This document shows, piece by piece, positions 18,296 through 28,649 of a DNA stretch of 64,000 nt (its first letter is position 1; each line of letters opens with the position of its first letter). The position numbers and the translations under genes are program-made. Source of the DNA: Methanobrevibacter sp. V74 (lineage in GTDB: Archaea > Methanobacteriota > Methanobacteria > Methanobacteriales > Methanobacteriaceae); assembly GCF_963082495.1 (NCBI RefSeq), contig NZ_CAUJAN010000003.1, forward strand, positions 1 to 64,000. The letters run 5' to 3'. Below the pieces are notes generated by a model. The model saw only the letters and a program-made list of their open reading frames with translations. It searched no databases and was not told the DNA's origin.

Positions 18296-19315
18296 ATGAT
18301 GATACCTACAATACCTACGCCTGATGAAATTTTAGATAAAGGATTCAGCAGAGGTAAAAAACAAGCAGACTTAATGAGGAGTCAAAAAATACCTAAACAT
18401 TTAAAAGGTAAAAGAATTGAAGAAAGAAGAGTTGTAACTTCTTGTCAAGTTATTAAAGATAAATTAAAATCTATTCTTGATGCAGTTCCTGAAATTGAGA
18501 GTTTACATCCGTTTTATCAAGACTATATCGACATTACTGTTGGTGTTGATGATATGAAACAGGCACTTGGGGGTCTTAACTGGGCTTATGGAATCATAAC
18601 ACAACTTGAAAAAGAATATGGGGCTAAAATTAGGAAAAACCCTTCTGAAAATGCAACTGCAATACAAAAGCAGGCTTATGGCAGAATCGCATCAGTTATA
18701 AATAAAATCAAAAAAAATCTGGATTTCCTTGATTTTGCAAAACAAAACTTAAGGAATATGCCTACAATTGATTTTGATGCAACAACAATAGTAATTGCTG
18801 GTTTTCCTAACGTAGGTAAATCTACTCTTTTAAGACAAATTACCGGAGCAGATCCTCAAGTTGCCAATTATCCATTTACAACAAAAGGTATTCAGATTGG
18901 CCATACAGAAAGACATTGGAAAAGTATTCAAATTATTGACACCCCAGGACTTTTAGACAGACCAGTTTTAGAAATGAACGATATTGAGATGAATGCAATT
19001 GTCGCACTTGAACATTTAGCGGATGCCATATTATTTATCTTTGATGCTTCTGAAACTTGCGGATTTCACTTAGATAACCAATACAACTTATTAAAACAAA
19101 TTGAAAAAATATTTTCCGAAATTCCAACTGTTTACTTATTTAATAAAATGGACTTAATTGACGATGCAGAATATCTCAATCAATATATTGATGATGAAAA
19201 CAATTCAATTTTTATTTCAGCTATTGAAGGAGAAGGCATTGATAAAATTAACAGAAAAATTGATACTATTAAAAAAATCGACAGAAAACTCGAAGAAGAT
19301 GATGAGTATTACTAA
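18296..19315 (+). CDS. NOG1-type GTP-binding protein
   Basis: A 339-residue GTPase of the NOG1/Obg-related group, which in eukaryotes acts in maturation of the large ribosomal subunit; archaeal members lack the long C-terminal extension, as here. The N-terminal helical bundle (residues 1-160, with [10 protein letters not shown]) precedes the G domain. G1 is GFPNVGKST (169-177), G3 is DTPG (from 215), G4 is NKMD (from 283), and G5 is SAIEGEG. It starts at ATG 18296 or 18299; GTGATA just upstream serves as ribosome binding site. Confidence 0.88.
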   Translation: MMIPTIPTPDEILDKGFSRGKKQADLMRSQKIPKHLKGKRIEERRVVTSCQVIKDKLKSILDAVPEIESLHPFYQDYIDITVGVDDMKQALGGLNWAYGIITQLEKEYGAKIRKNPSENATAIQKQAYGRIASVINKIKKNLDFLDFAKQNLRNMPTIDFDATTIVIAGFPNVGKSTLLRQITGADPQVANYPFTTKGIQIGHTERHWKSIQIIDTPGLLDRPVLEMNDIEMNAIVALEHLADAILFIFDASETCGFHLDNQYNLLKQIEKIFSEIPTVYLFNKMDLIDDAEYLNQYIDDENNSIFISAIEGEGIDKINRKIDTIKKIDRKLEEDDEYY

Positions 19316-19350
19316 TGCCTAAATTTAGTAACTTGAAGTTATTAATAGTT

Positions 19351-19361
19351 AAATTTATATA
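19351..19361 (+). promoter_or_regulatory. TATA box of the hsp20 gene
   Basis: AAATTTATATA lies 60 bases before the hsp20 ATG. It predicts a start of transcription near 19383 and a leader of about 35-40 bases containing AAGGAGCGTG. Confidence 0.5.
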
Positions 19362-19420
19362 CTGACAAAACGTAATTAACACATACTTATAATCAATTCA
19401 TCAATAAGGAGCGTGAAATT

Positions 19421-19978
19421 ATGGTGGATAGTGAAACTATAGAAACTAAAATTTCTGATACAAAAGATAAATTTGATGAGAAAAAAGAAGAACAAAAAGA
19501 TAAGTATGAAGAAACCAAAGAAAAAGGCAAAAATATTGCAGATAATGTAATCAACGATTTAAACGCCAGCATAGATGAATTCAAAGAATACATTAAAAAT
19601 GTTCAAAAAACTGCAGACCAAAAATATGCTGATTACAAAAAATCTACTGTTCAAACCTTAGACATTGATCTTGTTGAAACCGAAAACAAATACCATATTA
19701 AAGCAGCAGTTCCTGGTGTTGATAAAGAAGATGTTTTAATTGAAGCAGGAGACAATGATTTAACCATTGAAACTACTTTCAAATCATTCATTGAAGAATT
19801 TGAAGAAGAAGATGCAGAAGTAATCGTGTCTTCAATTAAGACTGGCAGATGTGTTAAAACTATAAGATTTGAAAACAGCATTGATTTAGAAAATATTTCT
19901 GCTAAATTCTCTAACGGAATCATTATTGTAACCATTCCGAAATTAGTAATTCCAAAACATAAAGTCAATGTAGAGTAA
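19421..19978 (+). CDS. hsp20: small heat shock protein, Hsp20/alpha-crystallin family
   Basis: A 185-residue ATP-independent chaperone. The first about 75 residues are an unusually long, charged coiled-coil region (KDKFDEKKEEQKDKYEETKE) in place of the usual hydrophobic N-terminus. The alpha-crystallin domain follows (about 80-180) with AAVPGVDKEDV and the FSNGIIIVTIPK strand. The C-terminal IPK segment (LVIPKHKVNVE) corresponds to the I-x-I anchoring region. AAGGAGCGTG precedes the ATG. It is a single-gene unit with its own promoter and terminator. Confidence 0.9.
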   Translation: MVDSETIETKISDTKDKFDEKKEEQKDKYEETKEKGKNIADNVINDLNASIDEFKEYIKNVQKTADQKYADYKKSTVQTLDIDLVETENKYHIKAAVPGVDKEDVLIEAGDNDLTIETTFKSFIEEFEEEDAEVIVSSIKTGRCVKTIRFENSIDLENISAKFSNGIIIVTIPKLVIPKHKVNVE

Positions 19979-19988
19979 ACTCTACATT
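19967..19988 (+). terminator. terminator hairpin of hsp20
   Basis: A perfect 9-bp stem AATGTAGAG / CTCTACATT encloses the stop codon in its loop and is followed by a T-rich tract (19989-19999). Confidence 0.65.
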
Positions 19989-20004
19989 ATTCTTTTTTTA
20001 AAGA

Positions 20005-21015
20005 TTAATATCTTACTTTTCCAATATGTCTTGTAGCACCAGGATCTTCACCATTATAATGTGCTAAATAATAAACAAACCATTCAAGAGGGATTACAAA
20101 TACAAATGGAGATAATAATTTATCAATATCCGCATAATCTTTTAATTCATAAATAATTGATTTTAATTTTAAATTTTCTGAAAATTCAATAGCTTTTTGT
20201 GTAATTTCATCAGATTCAAAATCTGATTTTAAAAATATAATCGGAACATCCTTTTCGGCTCTTTCAATTAAACCATGCCTAAATTCAGCAGAATATTCCG
20301 GGCATGCATGTTTAATAGCCCCTTCCATGAGCATGGTCATTGCTAACTTATAAGCAAGCCCAAAGTTGGGTCCACTACCTAAACAATAGAAAATATCCTC
20401 ATTTTTAAAATTTTCAGCTAATAATCTATTATCATATTCAGTAGTTTTTAATAAATCTTCAAGAATGTCGGGAATTACAATTAATTGCTTTAATAAAGTA
20501 TCCTTTCCATCATAATTACTGGCCGCGAATAAAATTTGATACAGACAAGCAAGTTGAGTAATGTAAGTTTTAGTACCTAAAATTGCTGTTTCTTTTTCAC
20601 ATCTTGTAATAATTGGAGTTTTAGCTTCTTTAATCATTGAGCTTTCAGGTTCATTAGAAATAGATACACTGTGAATATTAAATTCATTAGTTTTTCTAAG
20701 TGAAGCAAGAGTATCAGCAGTTTCACCAGATTGTGAGGTAAAAATAGCAATAGAGTTTTCATTAATGGTTAATTTTTTATTGTAGTAAAATTCATAACCA
20801 GTATAAACTTCAATGTCAATATTTGTGCTTGACATTCTTATTGCATCTCTAACACTATAACAAGTTGAAATAGAACTTCCACAACCGATTAAATATACCT
20901 TATCTTTTTCAGGAATCAGTTTAGAAACTTCATCCATTGTTGATTTTTCACATTCAAAAGTTTTTCTAAGTGAGTCAGGTTGTTCCATCATCTCATCATA
21001 CATTTTATATTTCAT
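20005..21015 (-). CDS. double-SIS-domain sugar-phosphate isomerase/deaminase
   Basis: 336 residues with two SIS (phosphosugar-binding) domains as in the isomerase half of GlmS and in AgaS/FrlB proteins, but without a glutaminase domain. The first domain has [10 protein letters not shown] and [12 protein letters not shown] (phosphate-binding Ser/Thr loops); the second has [10 protein letters not shown] and HGLIERA. The substrate is probably an amino-sugar phosphate but cannot be fixed from sequence. GGAGTTTAATCC precedes the ATG. It converges with hsp20 and diverges from the DUF447 gene. Confidence 0.8.
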   Translation of the reverse strand: MKYKMYDEMMEQPDSLRKTFECEKSTMDEVSKLIPEKDKVYLIGCGSSISTCYSVRDAIRMSSTNIDIEVYTGYEFYYNKKLTINENSIAIFTSQSGETADTLASLRKTNEFNIHSVSISNEPESSMIKEAKTPIITRCEKETAILGTKTYITQLACLYQILFAASNYDGKDTLLKQLIVIPDILEDLLKTTEYDNRLLAENFKNEDIFYCLGSGPNFGLAYKLAMTMLMEGAIKHACPEYSAEFRHGLIERAEKDVPIIFLKSDFESDEITQKAIEFSENLKLKSIIYELKDYADIDKLLSPFVFVIPLEWFVYYLAHYNGEDPGATRHIGKVRY

Positions 21016-21097
21016 GGATTAAACTCCTTAAAATTAAATATTATAATTAATATATTGTTAAACAAGATATAAAAATGTTTTTTATAAAAGGGTTAAA

Positions 21098-21724
21098 ATG
21101 GATATTGATTTATTAAAAATAGGAATGGTGAAAGGAAGGCAATACGAAACAATTGTAAGTACTATAAACTCAAAGAGTATAAAAAATGCAGCCCCTATAG
21201 GAATAATTTGCTCTGGTAAATCTAAAGTACTTTGCCGTATTTTTAAAGGAAGCAAAACTTTAGATAATATATTATCTCAAAAAGAGTTTATTGTAAATAT
21301 TACTCATGATCCAGAATTATTTACATTATCTACACTTGGAAATTTGCCTGAGAACTATTTTAACCAGAATTGTTCAATTAAAAATGCTGATGCTTATTTT
21401 AAATGTGAAGTTATTAATTTTAGCGAAGCGATAAAACAAAGCGATCCAATTAAAAAGAAAGACGAAGCTATTGTTATTAAAGCTGAAGTTAAAGAATTAG
21501 TAATAAATAAAAATACCAAAGCTTTGAATAGAGGATTTAATTATGTGATTGAATCTTTATCTAACCTTACACGCTTTGATATGTTTGATGACAATCAAAA
21601 AGAAGAATATTTAAATCGTTTTCGTGAGGCAAATCGTGTTGTTGTTAAAGTGGGGCATAAAGAGGATATCCTTGCTATGAAAGCTATAAAAAAAGAGTTA
21701 ATGAAAAAAGGTTTGAAACCTTAA
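21098..21724 (+). CDS. DUF447 family protein
   Basis: A 208-residue protein of the DUF447 family, found in methanogens and in bacteria with tetrahydromethanopterin-dependent C1 pathways. The fold is expected to be a flavin-reductase-like split barrel. The family start ([15 protein letters not shown] ... AAPIGIIC) and the central [10 protein letters not shown] and [10 protein letters not shown] segments are visible. The function is unproven; a link to methanopterin metabolism is inferred from its distribution. Its last four bases overlap the end of the convergent adenine deaminase gene. Confidence 0.7.
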   Translation: MDIDLLKIGMVKGRQYETIVSTINSKSIKNAAPIGIICSGKSKVLCRIFKGSKTLDNILSQKEFIVNITHDPELFTLSTLGNLPENYFNQNCSIKNADAYFKCEVINFSEAIKQSDPIKKKDEAIVIKAEVKELVINKNTKALNRGFNYVIESLSNLTRFDMFDDNQKEEYLNRFREANRVVVKVGHKEDILAMKAIKKELMKKGLKP

Positions 21725-23436
21725 TTTTTAATAACATCAATAAATTCAAAGTTATCAACATCAAATAGGCCCAAATCAGATATTTTCAAAGACGGAATGA
21801 CCAATAATGCCATGAATGCCATAGTCATAAATGGAGAGTCTAATTTACAGCCAAGAGCTGAGCACATTTTATGTAAAATATTTAACTTAGAAGCAACTTC
21901 ATATGCATCTTCATTAGTCATTAAACCGGCAATCGGTAAAGATAATGAATCTTCAAAGTCCTCGCTTACTACAGCTATTCCCCCTTTATTATCTATGATT
22001 TTGTTGACTGCACGAGCCATCATTTCAGTATCATATCCAATGACAATGATATTATGGGAATCATGAGCAATTGATGACGCCAATGCTCCTTTTTTAAGAC
22101 CGAACCCTTTAATAAATGCATTTGCAATATTCTCTAAACCATATCTCTCAACAACAGATATCCTTAAAACATCTTCATAGATATCCGACTGCACTTTGCC
22201 TTCTCTACAATATAGTTTAGTAGTAGCTCTTTCTGTAAGCAACACCCCATTGAAGCATTTTATTACATTAACCTCACATTCCTCACCATCATAATATATC
22301 TCAAAGTCTTCGGAAGATTTTTTTGAAGTGTTTATAGTATTTTTAGATTCGACTTCAGGAACCTCAAACAGAACATTTTCTCCATCAAATACACATTCGC
22401 CACCAATATATGTTTTCAATATATTGAAATCGGTTAAATTATCAATGATGATGAAATCCGCTTTAGCACCAGTTACAATAACCCCTGCATCCAATCCATA
22501 ATGTGTTGCAGGATTAATTGTGACCATTCCAATAGCTTTTATTATATCAACACCCAAATTAGCTGCTTTTTTAACGGATTTATCCAAATGGCCATGAATT
22601 AAATCATTTGGATGTTTGTCATCACTTACAATAAAATCAAAAATCGGAGAGTGGATTCTTCTTTCCAAAACTTCTGTTGGAATTATACCAAAACTATCTT
22701 GATTTTTCAAATGAGCCAAGCGTTGTGAAAAATCAAAAAGAGCTTCCATATTTTTAGCAGATGAACCATCACGAACCATAATTTTCATACCTTTTTGCTT
22801 TTTCTCAATAGCTTCAGCAAAATTACTGCATTCATGGTCTGTAACTATATACTGTTCCAGATATTTATCCAAATTCTTACCCGAAAGTAATGGAGCATGC
22901 CCATCAATAGGTTTTTTATACTTTCTAGCCAATTCCAACTTTTTAATTACCTCTTCCTCCCCACTTAACACTCCCGGAAAATTCATCATTTCCCCAAGTG
23001 CAACAATTTCCTCTTTTTTAAGCAAATATTCAATATCCGATGAATCTAAAACACAACCTGCTGTTTCAAATGAAGTAGCAGGCACACAAGAAGGTGCGGA
23101 AAAATAAAAATTAAATGGAACTGTGGAAGCATTATCAATCATGAATTCTATCCCTTCAATTCCGGCAACATTAGCTATTTCATGAGGATCACAAACAACA
23201 GAAGTAGTACCGTGGCGAACTGCAATTTTAGCAAATTGTGCTGGTGTTAGCATGCTGCTTTCTATATGAATATGGGAATCGATGAACCCCGGAAGCAGCA
23301 AACCCTTGACATCAATTTTAGTTTCTTCAGTGACATTAATAGGAACAATTTCTTTAAAAACACCATCTCCCAGCGTTATTCTAGCCGGATAAACTGAATC
23401 GGTCAAAACATCAAGGATATATGCAGTAAATATCAT
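21721..23436 (-). CDS. ade: adenine deaminase
   Basis: 571 residues, the normal length of the AdeC-type enzyme that converts adenine to hypoxanthine and ammonia in purine salvage. The amidohydrolase metal motif HIHIESS (near residue 58) and [12 protein letters not shown] and SDDKHPNDL segments are present. The C-terminal family-specific domain has [14 protein letters not shown] and [17 protein letters not shown]. It begins on the base next to the stop of the upstream ornithine cyclodeaminase gene, with GAGGA in that overlap, so they form an operon. A purine permease of the NCS2 family lies 5 kb away. Confidence 0.92.
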   Translation of the reverse strand: MIFTAYILDVLTDSVYPARITLGDGVFKEIVPINVTEETKIDVKGLLLPGFIDSHIHIESSMLTPAQFAKIAVRHGTTSVVCDPHEIANVAGIEGIEFMIDNASTVPFNFYFSAPSCVPATSFETAGCVLDSSDIEYLLKKEEIVALGEMMNFPGVLSGEEEVIKKLELARKYKKPIDGHAPLLSGKNLDKYLEQYIVTDHECSNFAEAIEKKQKGMKIMVRDGSSAKNMEALFDFSQRLAHLKNQDSFGIIPTEVLERRIHSPIFDFIVSDDKHPNDLIHGHLDKSVKKAANLGVDIIKAIGMVTINPATHYGLDAGVIVTGAKADFIIIDNLTDFNILKTYIGGECVFDGENVLFEVPEVESKNTINTSKKSSEDFEIYYDGEECEVNVIKCFNGVLLTERATTKLYCREGKVQSDIYEDVLRISVVERYGLENIANAFIKGFGLKKGALASSIAHDSHNIIVIGYDTEMMARAVNKIIDNKGGIAVVSEDFEDSLSLPIAGLMTNEDAYEVASKLNILHKMCSALGCKLDSPFMTMAFMALLVIPSLKISDLGLFDVDNFEFIDVIKN

Positions 23437-24657
23437 TTAATCCTCCTTCAAAGCATTGTAAAGGAGAGGCAAGAATGTTCCAATATCAGTTACAATACCC
23501 ACTACTTGTGCACTACCCCTATCAGACAATTTAGTAACGGTGGATGGATTAATATCTACACAGATACTTTTAACTCTTGAAGGAAGCAAGTTACCAGTTG
23601 CGATAGAATGAAGCATTGTTGCAATCATAATTACCATATCAACTTCCTGAGCATAATGTCTCATTAACTTCTGAGCTTCGGCAGTATCTGTTATAACATC
23701 CGGCAAGGGACCATCATCGCGAATAGAACCTGCAAGGACAAATGGAACATCGTTTTTAATACATTCGTACATAATTCCACCAGTTAAAGTACCATCTTCA
23801 ACTGCATTTTTAATAGAACCGGAATTATTTATTCTGTTAATAGCTCTCATATGGTGAGTGTGGCCATGAGCTACAATTTTACCAGTTTTTACTTCAATAC
23901 CTAAAGATGTGCCGAATAAATCAGATTCAATATCATGAGTTGCAAGTGCATTGCCCGCCATGATAACATCAATGTATCCTTCTTTTACAAGTGATGCTAA
24001 AAATTTACCAGACCCAGTGTGTACAATTGCTGGTCCTCCAACAATACCTATTTTTCCACCTTTAGCTTTGATTTCTTTCATCTCTCTAGCAATACCATGT
24101 ATAAGATTCATTAAAGGTTTTTCAGAGGACACCTCACTGTTCATGAATTCAAATACTTGTTGTTCTTCACGAGACCTATGGGGCGGAGTAACTTTAACAC
24201 CATCAAGGCCCACCACAATTTTATCTCCGGATTTGACCTCTGCAATAGGTTTTACAAAAGCACGTTTAGCATCAACATCAACAACAACCAAACAGTCCAT
24301 TTCGATTTCTTCAACAGGAATCCAATCCCCATCATAGAAAATATGAGTTGTGTGATTAGATGATGAATAAAAACCTTCAGGAGCAACTTTATCTTTAACA
24401 GATGCAACAAGATTAACTTCTTTAATTTCATCAATTGATGCACCAAGTACAGATAATTCATCTAAAATAGATTCCAATAATTCGGGAGAATCTGCTGAAA
24501 CTTCAATCTTTGCATGACTTTCATCTGATTTTTTACGTCCAACATCAATTTCCAATATGTCAAATTCCCCACCTTTATCCATAATTATACCCATTGTCTT
24601 AGTTAAAGTCAATGAGTCAATAATATGGCCTGAAAGCTCAATAGTTCTTTTATTCAT
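23437..24657 (-). CDS. archaeal-type ornithine cyclodeaminase (TIGR00300, LOR/SDH domain)
   Basis: A 406-residue protein of the TIGR00300 family. A methanococcal member was shown to convert ornithine to proline and ammonia, unrelated to bacterial Ocd. The N-terminal LOR/SDH-like domain ([11 protein letters not shown], residues 5-100) precedes a Rossmann-like half with [17 protein letters not shown] and [11 protein letters not shown], then [13 protein letters not shown]. Start ATG 24657 is preceded by GGAG; the ATG at 24672 has no site. Together with arginine/ornithine-linked agmatinase and arginine decarboxylase nearby it touches the same amino-acid pool. Confidence 0.8.
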   Translation of the reverse strand: MNKRTIELSGHIIDSLTLTKTMGIIMDKGGEFDILEIDVGRKKSDESHAKIEVSADSPELLESILDELSVLGASIDEIKEVNLVASVKDKVAPEGFYSSSNHTTHIFYDGDWIPVEEIEMDCLVVVDVDAKRAFVKPIAEVKSGDKIVVGLDGVKVTPPHRSREEQQVFEFMNSEVSSEKPLMNLIHGIAREMKEIKAKGGKIGIVGGPAIVHTGSGKFLASLVKEGYIDVIMAGNALATHDIESDLFGTSLGIEVKTGKIVAHGHTHHMRAINRINNSGSIKNAVEDGTLTGGIMYECIKNDVPFVLAGSIRDDGPLPDVITDTAEAQKLMRHYAQEVDMVIMIATMLHSIATGNLLPSRVKSICVDINPSTVTKLSDRGSAQVVGIVTDIGTFLPLLYNALKED

Positions 24658-25369
24658 AACAATATGCTCCATTTTTTAGTTAATATTAAAGTTTTAGTTT
24701 TGGTGATATTTAATGGTATTGTTATGATTTTAAAAATCAAATAAATCAGAATGATAACTCACTTCTCCTCTTATCAGACCCACCCGTGCCCGTTTTCAAA
24801 CAAGTAATCTCAAGCATATCAGTTATTTAAAACATATAATATCCACAATTTACTTCAGCACGAAATATTCATTGTTGTATTTTAAATACATCTCGTTTTC
24901 GAGTTTGAATAGTTCAACATATTGAACACCAAAATATTTTGTTTTCCAGTTTTCATTACCTAAACCATCCACAATCACATTTAAATATACTTTACTTTCT
25001 ATTATTCATATTATACTCATTTTTAACTCAATATATCCATTATAGTTATTTGTCATTTTTCTACTGTTTTTAGACTAAAGTGGTATTTTACTTTCTCATA
25101 ATCATTTATCCATAAAAGAACATCAGACTTCCTCAAGACCACTCCATCAAATATCATCCAAATAAAGACAATACAGATATAATGATTAGATTATGCTTTA
25201 AACTATCATGTAATCCCACCACTGTTGCCAGTGCCACAGTTTCAAGTGATAATATCCTGTATAACAAGGTTAATAGGTTAATAGTTATACTGACATAAAA
25301 CTCTCAAAAAAAAGAAATGAGCATATGACAAAATTTAAGATAATTGCTTGTCGCACAAAAAGAAAGAGA
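24658..25369. other. intergenic region with two decayed minus-strand reading frames
   Basis: No intact gene is visible. On the minus strand 25003-24850 is open without a start (IESKVYLNVIVDGLGNENW ... ending at TAA 24850) and 25157-25053 encodes 34 residues (MIFDGVVLRKSDVLLW...). Both have gene-like composition, and they may be parts of one broken gene. I do not recognise a family. The ocd promoter presumably lies at the left edge. Confidence 0.35.
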
Positions 25370-26188
25370 TTAAAGCATGCCTTTGAATTTACTGATGATG
25401 TCCCCAATAGTTTCTTTTAAAAACATATTTGATATATAAGCTACAATAACTCCAGAAATCATCAAAATAATTAAATGCTCACCAAAAAAACCTTCATAAA
25501 ATCTTGCAACAAATGCACCATAAATTAATTCAACTAATTGAATTTCTAAAATACCTAATATCAATCCAACAAATAAACCAAATATTATAGCATTAACTTC
25601 ATTATCAATAATTCCTGCAAAAAAACCTACAGTCAAAATAACCGCTAGTATAAATGAGAACCATGAAAATCCAATGAATAATCCTAATAAAGATAGAATT
25701 ATAGATACAACTAAAGCTATTATAGATGGTTTTATAATCTTTTCCAAATTAATTTTATTCTCAAAAGAAGTAGGAACAGATTCATGATTTGTTTTCCCAT
25801 CAGAACCTATATTAGTTCCACATTCTGGGCAAAACTCAACATCATTTTCTACTTCCTTTCTACAATTTGGACATGTTTTTATTTGAATTATTTTTTTTGA
25901 AAAAATTACCTTAGAACCACATGTTGGACAAAACAAAACATTTTCATATAATTCTGATCCACAATTCCTACATTTTAGATTTTTATCTTCATTTTCAAAT
26001 TTATTACCACAAGAATGATAAAAGTCATTATTAAAAGATAGTTCGGCACCACATTTATCAGAGTTTATGTTAATATTATTATCTGATGAACTTTGATTTT
26101 CATCAGAGTTAATAAGATCATTTCCACAATTTGGACAATTTTCCGAATCCTTTGAAACAGTAATTCCACAATTATTGCATTTAACCAT
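25370..26188 (-). CDS. multi-zinc-ribbon membrane protein
   Basis: 272 residues. Three complete CxxC...CxxC zinc ribbons lie in the first 130 residues: CNNCG...CPNCG, CRNCG...CPTCG and CPNCR...CPECG. A fourth, KCG...HSCG, has lost one cysteine of its first pair. Three to four membrane helices follow (about 150-255), then a short cytoplasmic tail. It is the third gene of an operon with 27131-27685 and 26198-27127 (gap of 9 bases). Many Methanobrevibacter proteins join zinc ribbons to membrane domains; the role is unknown, possibly sensing or scaffolding. Confidence 0.7.
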   Translation of the reverse strand: MVKCNNCGITVSKDSENCPNCGNDLINSDENQSSSDNNININSDKCGAELSFNNDFYHSCGNKFENEDKNLKCRNCGSELYENVLFCPTCGSKVIFSKKIIQIKTCPNCRKEVENDVEFCPECGTNIGSDGKTNHESVPTSFENKINLEKIIKPSIIALVVSIILSLLGLFIGFSWFSFILAVILTVGFFAGIIDNEVNAIIFGLFVGLILGILEIQLVELIYGAFVARFYEGFFGEHLIILMISGVIVAYISNMFLKETIGDIISKFKGML

Positions 26189-26197
26189 TTAAAATCC

Positions 26198-27127
26198 TCA
26201 TCCAAACAATAAATCTTGTTTAAATTTATCAAATTCTTCTTGAGTAATTGCACCAGAATTTAATAATTCTTGGAATTCTTTTAATTGTTGAGCTTTAGAA
26301 GGTTTTGAAATTTGATTTTGAACAACAACAGTTTGTGGTTTGTCTTTTAAAGATTCATATAAATCCACTAAACTTTGACCAAATTCAAAACTAGGTAGTC
26401 TAATTTCATAAGAAGTATTGTCAACTAATTTTATTAATAATCTATCAAACATATCTGCACTGTCGTTATTTGCAATCATGTCTTTAAATCTTGTCGCTTT
26501 AAGAGATTGTATTTTATTTTCAATGTCTTTTCTGATATCATGAGGAGATGTCCAAGCTCTTTTAGTGATATCTTCATATCTACTTTCATCACCTAATCGT
26601 TTAGTAACTCTTATTGATACAATTTTATCAAAGTAAAAATTATTTATTCCAGCATTGACCTTTTCCCAGTTTCTATTATCAATTTCCATAAAAACGAATT
26701 TATTTTCTTTAATTAAGAAAAAACCATCAATCATAGTTTCATTACCAATATAATTATCTGGATTAAAACCTCCAATATACTTATTAATAGTTTTATGTTT
26801 GCTAGTAGATTTTTCTAACATGTTAAAACGTTTTACACTAGTTAAGAAATAATCTTCATCTTTAATTCCGAATTCTTCAGCAAGTTTATCATACCTTGCA
26901 AGAATCTCATCACGTCTAACATTCCAATCTTGTTGTTTGAAAGAAATAGAAGCTCCATTTTCTAATTTATAACCACATTCACGACAAAATGTTGTGTTTT
27001 TATCATTCGTAGTTCCACATTTTGGACAAACATCTGAAGTACCCTCAAATTTTTCTACTTTCTCACCACAATTAAAACAGAAATCTGATCCAACAATTTC
27101 TGCTCCACAGTTTTGACAATTAACCAT
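26198..27127 (-). CDS. zinc-ribbon protein with C-terminal SHOCT domain
   Basis: 309 residues. Two zinc ribbons are at the N-terminus (CQNCG...CFNCG and CPKCG...CRECG, residues 4-53). A central region of about 150 residues (NYIGNETMIDGFFLIKENKFVFMEI ... KIVSIRVTK) resembles PH-like/YcxB-type lipid or protein modules, though weakly. The last 30 residues (LKEFQELLNSGAITQEEFDKFKQDLLFG) are a SHOCT motif, a short oligomerisation helix pair. GGGG precedes the ATG. It lies between two co-directional genes with gaps of 3 and 9 bases. Confidence 0.75.
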   Translation of the reverse strand: MVNCQNCGAEIVGSDFCFNCGEKVEKFEGTSDVCPKCGTTNDKNTTFCRECGYKLENGASISFKQQDWNVRRDEILARYDKLAEEFGIKDEDYFLTSVKRFNMLEKSTSKHKTINKYIGGFNPDNYIGNETMIDGFFLIKENKFVFMEIDNRNWEKVNAGINNFYFDKIVSIRVTKRLGDESRYEDITKRAWTSPHDIRKDIENKIQSLKATRFKDMIANNDSADMFDRLLIKLVDNTSYEIRLPSFEFGQSLVDLYESLKDKPQTVVVQNQISKPSKAQQLKEFQELLNSGAITQEEFDKFKQDLLFG

Positions 27128-27130
27128 AAT

Positions 27131-27685
27131 TTAACCCCAATTATTTTGTTCAAGAGTTTTCTTAATTTTATTTCCCCAAGCTTTTTCTTCCATATCTTTA
27201 ACCGTGGAATCCAAATTACTTGAAACATTAGAAATAGAGCTATTTAACGCATTGATTTTATTATCCATAATATCTAATTCTAATTTCATGAATCCTTTTT
27301 CAATGTCTTTATATGTTTGAGAATTTTCTTCATTAATCTTCTCTACCTCCTTTCCCTCATTCAACATGTCCATTAATCTTAAAAATACATGTTCTTGATG
27401 TTGTTTTTCATATTCTTTTATATCTGCAACACTGTAAATTTTGTTTAACAACATTTTAATGACATTAATGAAATCTTCTCTGTCAGAGTGGTCATTAACA
27501 TTATTTGGGAGAATATCTGTCTTAAGTAAAAATACAGAATTAATATCGCCATCATCTTTTAAAACTAACGAGTATCCTTTGTGTTCAATATAAACTAAAA
27601 CAATTGATTTATTGTCATGAATATCAATTTCTACTTTGAAAAATTCTTTTGGAATAGATAGAAAATCTAAATTACGCACTAACAT
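27131..27685 (-). CDS. hypothetical protein, first gene of the zinc-ribbon operon
   Basis: 184 residues, soluble. The N-terminal about 80 residues look like a mixed alpha/beta domain (FKVEIDIHDNKSIVLVYIEHKGYSL). The C-terminal 100 residues are strongly helical and charged (NEGKEVEKINEENSQTYKDIEKG ... SNVSSNLDSTVKDMEEKAW), which suggests a coiled coil. No family is recognised. GGTGATAAA precedes the ATG. The next gene begins 3 bases after its stop, so the products may work together. Confidence 0.6.
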   Translation of the reverse strand: MLVRNLDFLSIPKEFFKVEIDIHDNKSIVLVYIEHKGYSLVLKDDGDINSVFLLKTDILPNNVNDHSDREDFINVIKMLLNKIYSVADIKEYEKQHQEHVFLRLMDMLNEGKEVEKINEENSQTYKDIEKGFMKLELDIMDNKINALNSSISNVSSNLDSTVKDMEEKAWGNKIKKTLEQNNWG

Positions 27686-27854
27686 TTTATCACCTATTTA
27701 ACTCTAAATTTATTAAATCATTTACTTTTTAAGGTCAGAATTATTCGACATTCCATTTATATCCTCATGAGATTTAAATAGATTTTATTGAAAAATTATA
27801 ACCTTAATATTTTATATTATTAGATTATATTAAACACAGAATATAAACATTGCT

Positions 27855-27885
27855 ATTAGCATGCTAATATCATATAGATATCTAT
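27855..27885. promoter_or_regulatory. tandem perfect palindromes, probable operator
   Basis: ATTAGCATGCTAAT (27855-27868) and ATAGATATCTAT (27874-27885) are both perfect palindromes. They are spaced five bases apart and end 28 bases before the ATG of the winged-helix regulator, within the divergent promoter region shared with the zinc-ribbon operon. Autoregulation, or control of both units, is inferred. Confidence 0.5.
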
Positions 27886-27912
27886 TAAATAGCTAAAATT
27901 AAAATTCAAAAT

Positions 27913-28197
27913 ATGGATAGAAAAGAGGATATGAGCATTATTTCTTTACTAACACGCTCTAAAAAAAGGTTTAAAGTTCTAAAATCTCTAGAAAAAGAAA
28001 ATAAAATACCCTCAAAAATTAGCAAAGATATTGATGATAACAGTAATCATGTATCCAAATATTTAAAGACATTGAAAGAAGCGAAATTAGTAAAATGTCT
28101 TAATGAAGAAGATAAACGATATAGATTTTATGCCATTACAGATAAAGGTAAATATTACCTTGATAAAATAGAACACGAGTATAAAGACCAAAAGTAG
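27913..28197 (+). CDS. winged-helix transcriptional regulator
   Basis: A 94-residue single-domain DNA-binding protein of the ArsR/MarR-like archaeal type. The recognition region NKIPSKISKDIDDNSNHVSKYLKTLKEAKLVKCL fits helix 2-turn-helix 3, and KRYRFYAITDKGKYYL fits the beta wing. No ligand domain is present. It is divergent from the zinc-ribbon operon and sits behind two palindromes, so it may regulate that operon and itself. Confidence 0.8.
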   Translation: MDRKEDMSIISLLTRSKKRFKVLKSLEKENKIPSKISKDIDDNSNHVSKYLKTLKEAKLVKCLNEEDKRYRFYAITDKGKYYLDKIEHEYKDQK

Positions 28198-28644
28198 AAT
28201 ATCTTATTTTAATGTTAAAAAATCATGAATTAATTAGCTAGAACCATTGCAACATTATCTCCTAAACCAACACATGCAGTTTCAATAACAAAAACATACA
28301 ACATTTATAAGAAAAAAAGCAATATTTCAATTTCATAGATAAATAAACATTCATGAGTAAATAACAATAAATGCAATATATAACTCAATTATATCCATAT
28401 CTATTGAAATATAAATAGAATAATTAATTATTCAAGAAATATTCAATTTCCTCATATGTTTATAACATCTTTAAATGTTTTAATATTATAAGTCGATTTT
28501 ACAAGTTCATATTCCTATTGAGAGGAAGATCTGAAAATTGCAGAAAAAGAACTAATAATAGCAATTACATGATAAAATAAGCAAGATTTTACAGTAATAT
28601 ATATTAATTTTTTAAAAAAATGGTTTAAACCCACCGAAGTGAGT
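28198..28644. other. intergenic region holding the agmatinase remnant
   Basis: Apart from the decayed agmatinase copy (28209-28535) and the terminator of the purine permease at its right edge, no further gene is visible. Confidence 0.5.
28209..28535 (-). pseudogene. degenerate second copy of the agmatinase gene (3' part)
   Basis: The minus strand keeps scattered blocks that match the intact agmatinase gene at 30553-31419. VIETACVGLGDNVA corresponds to VVETASDKLGDNTA. A block near 28390-28420 corresponds to the IYISVDMD metal-binding region. The block at 28457-28510 corresponds to the DVHK...NIQTFK region. Order and spacing are kept (about 325 versus 350 bases), but there are many stops and indels and no start. 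It is a decayed duplicate lying 2 kb from the functional gene. Confidence 0.75.
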
Positions 28645-28649
28645 TTAAA
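28624..28649 (-). terminator. terminator of the purine permease gene, UUCG tetraloop
   Basis: On the minus strand TTTAAACTCAC pairs with GTGGGTTTAAA around a TTCG tetraloop closed by C-G, the most stable RNA loop type. A T7 run follows. The stem includes the permease stop codon. Confidence 0.7.
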
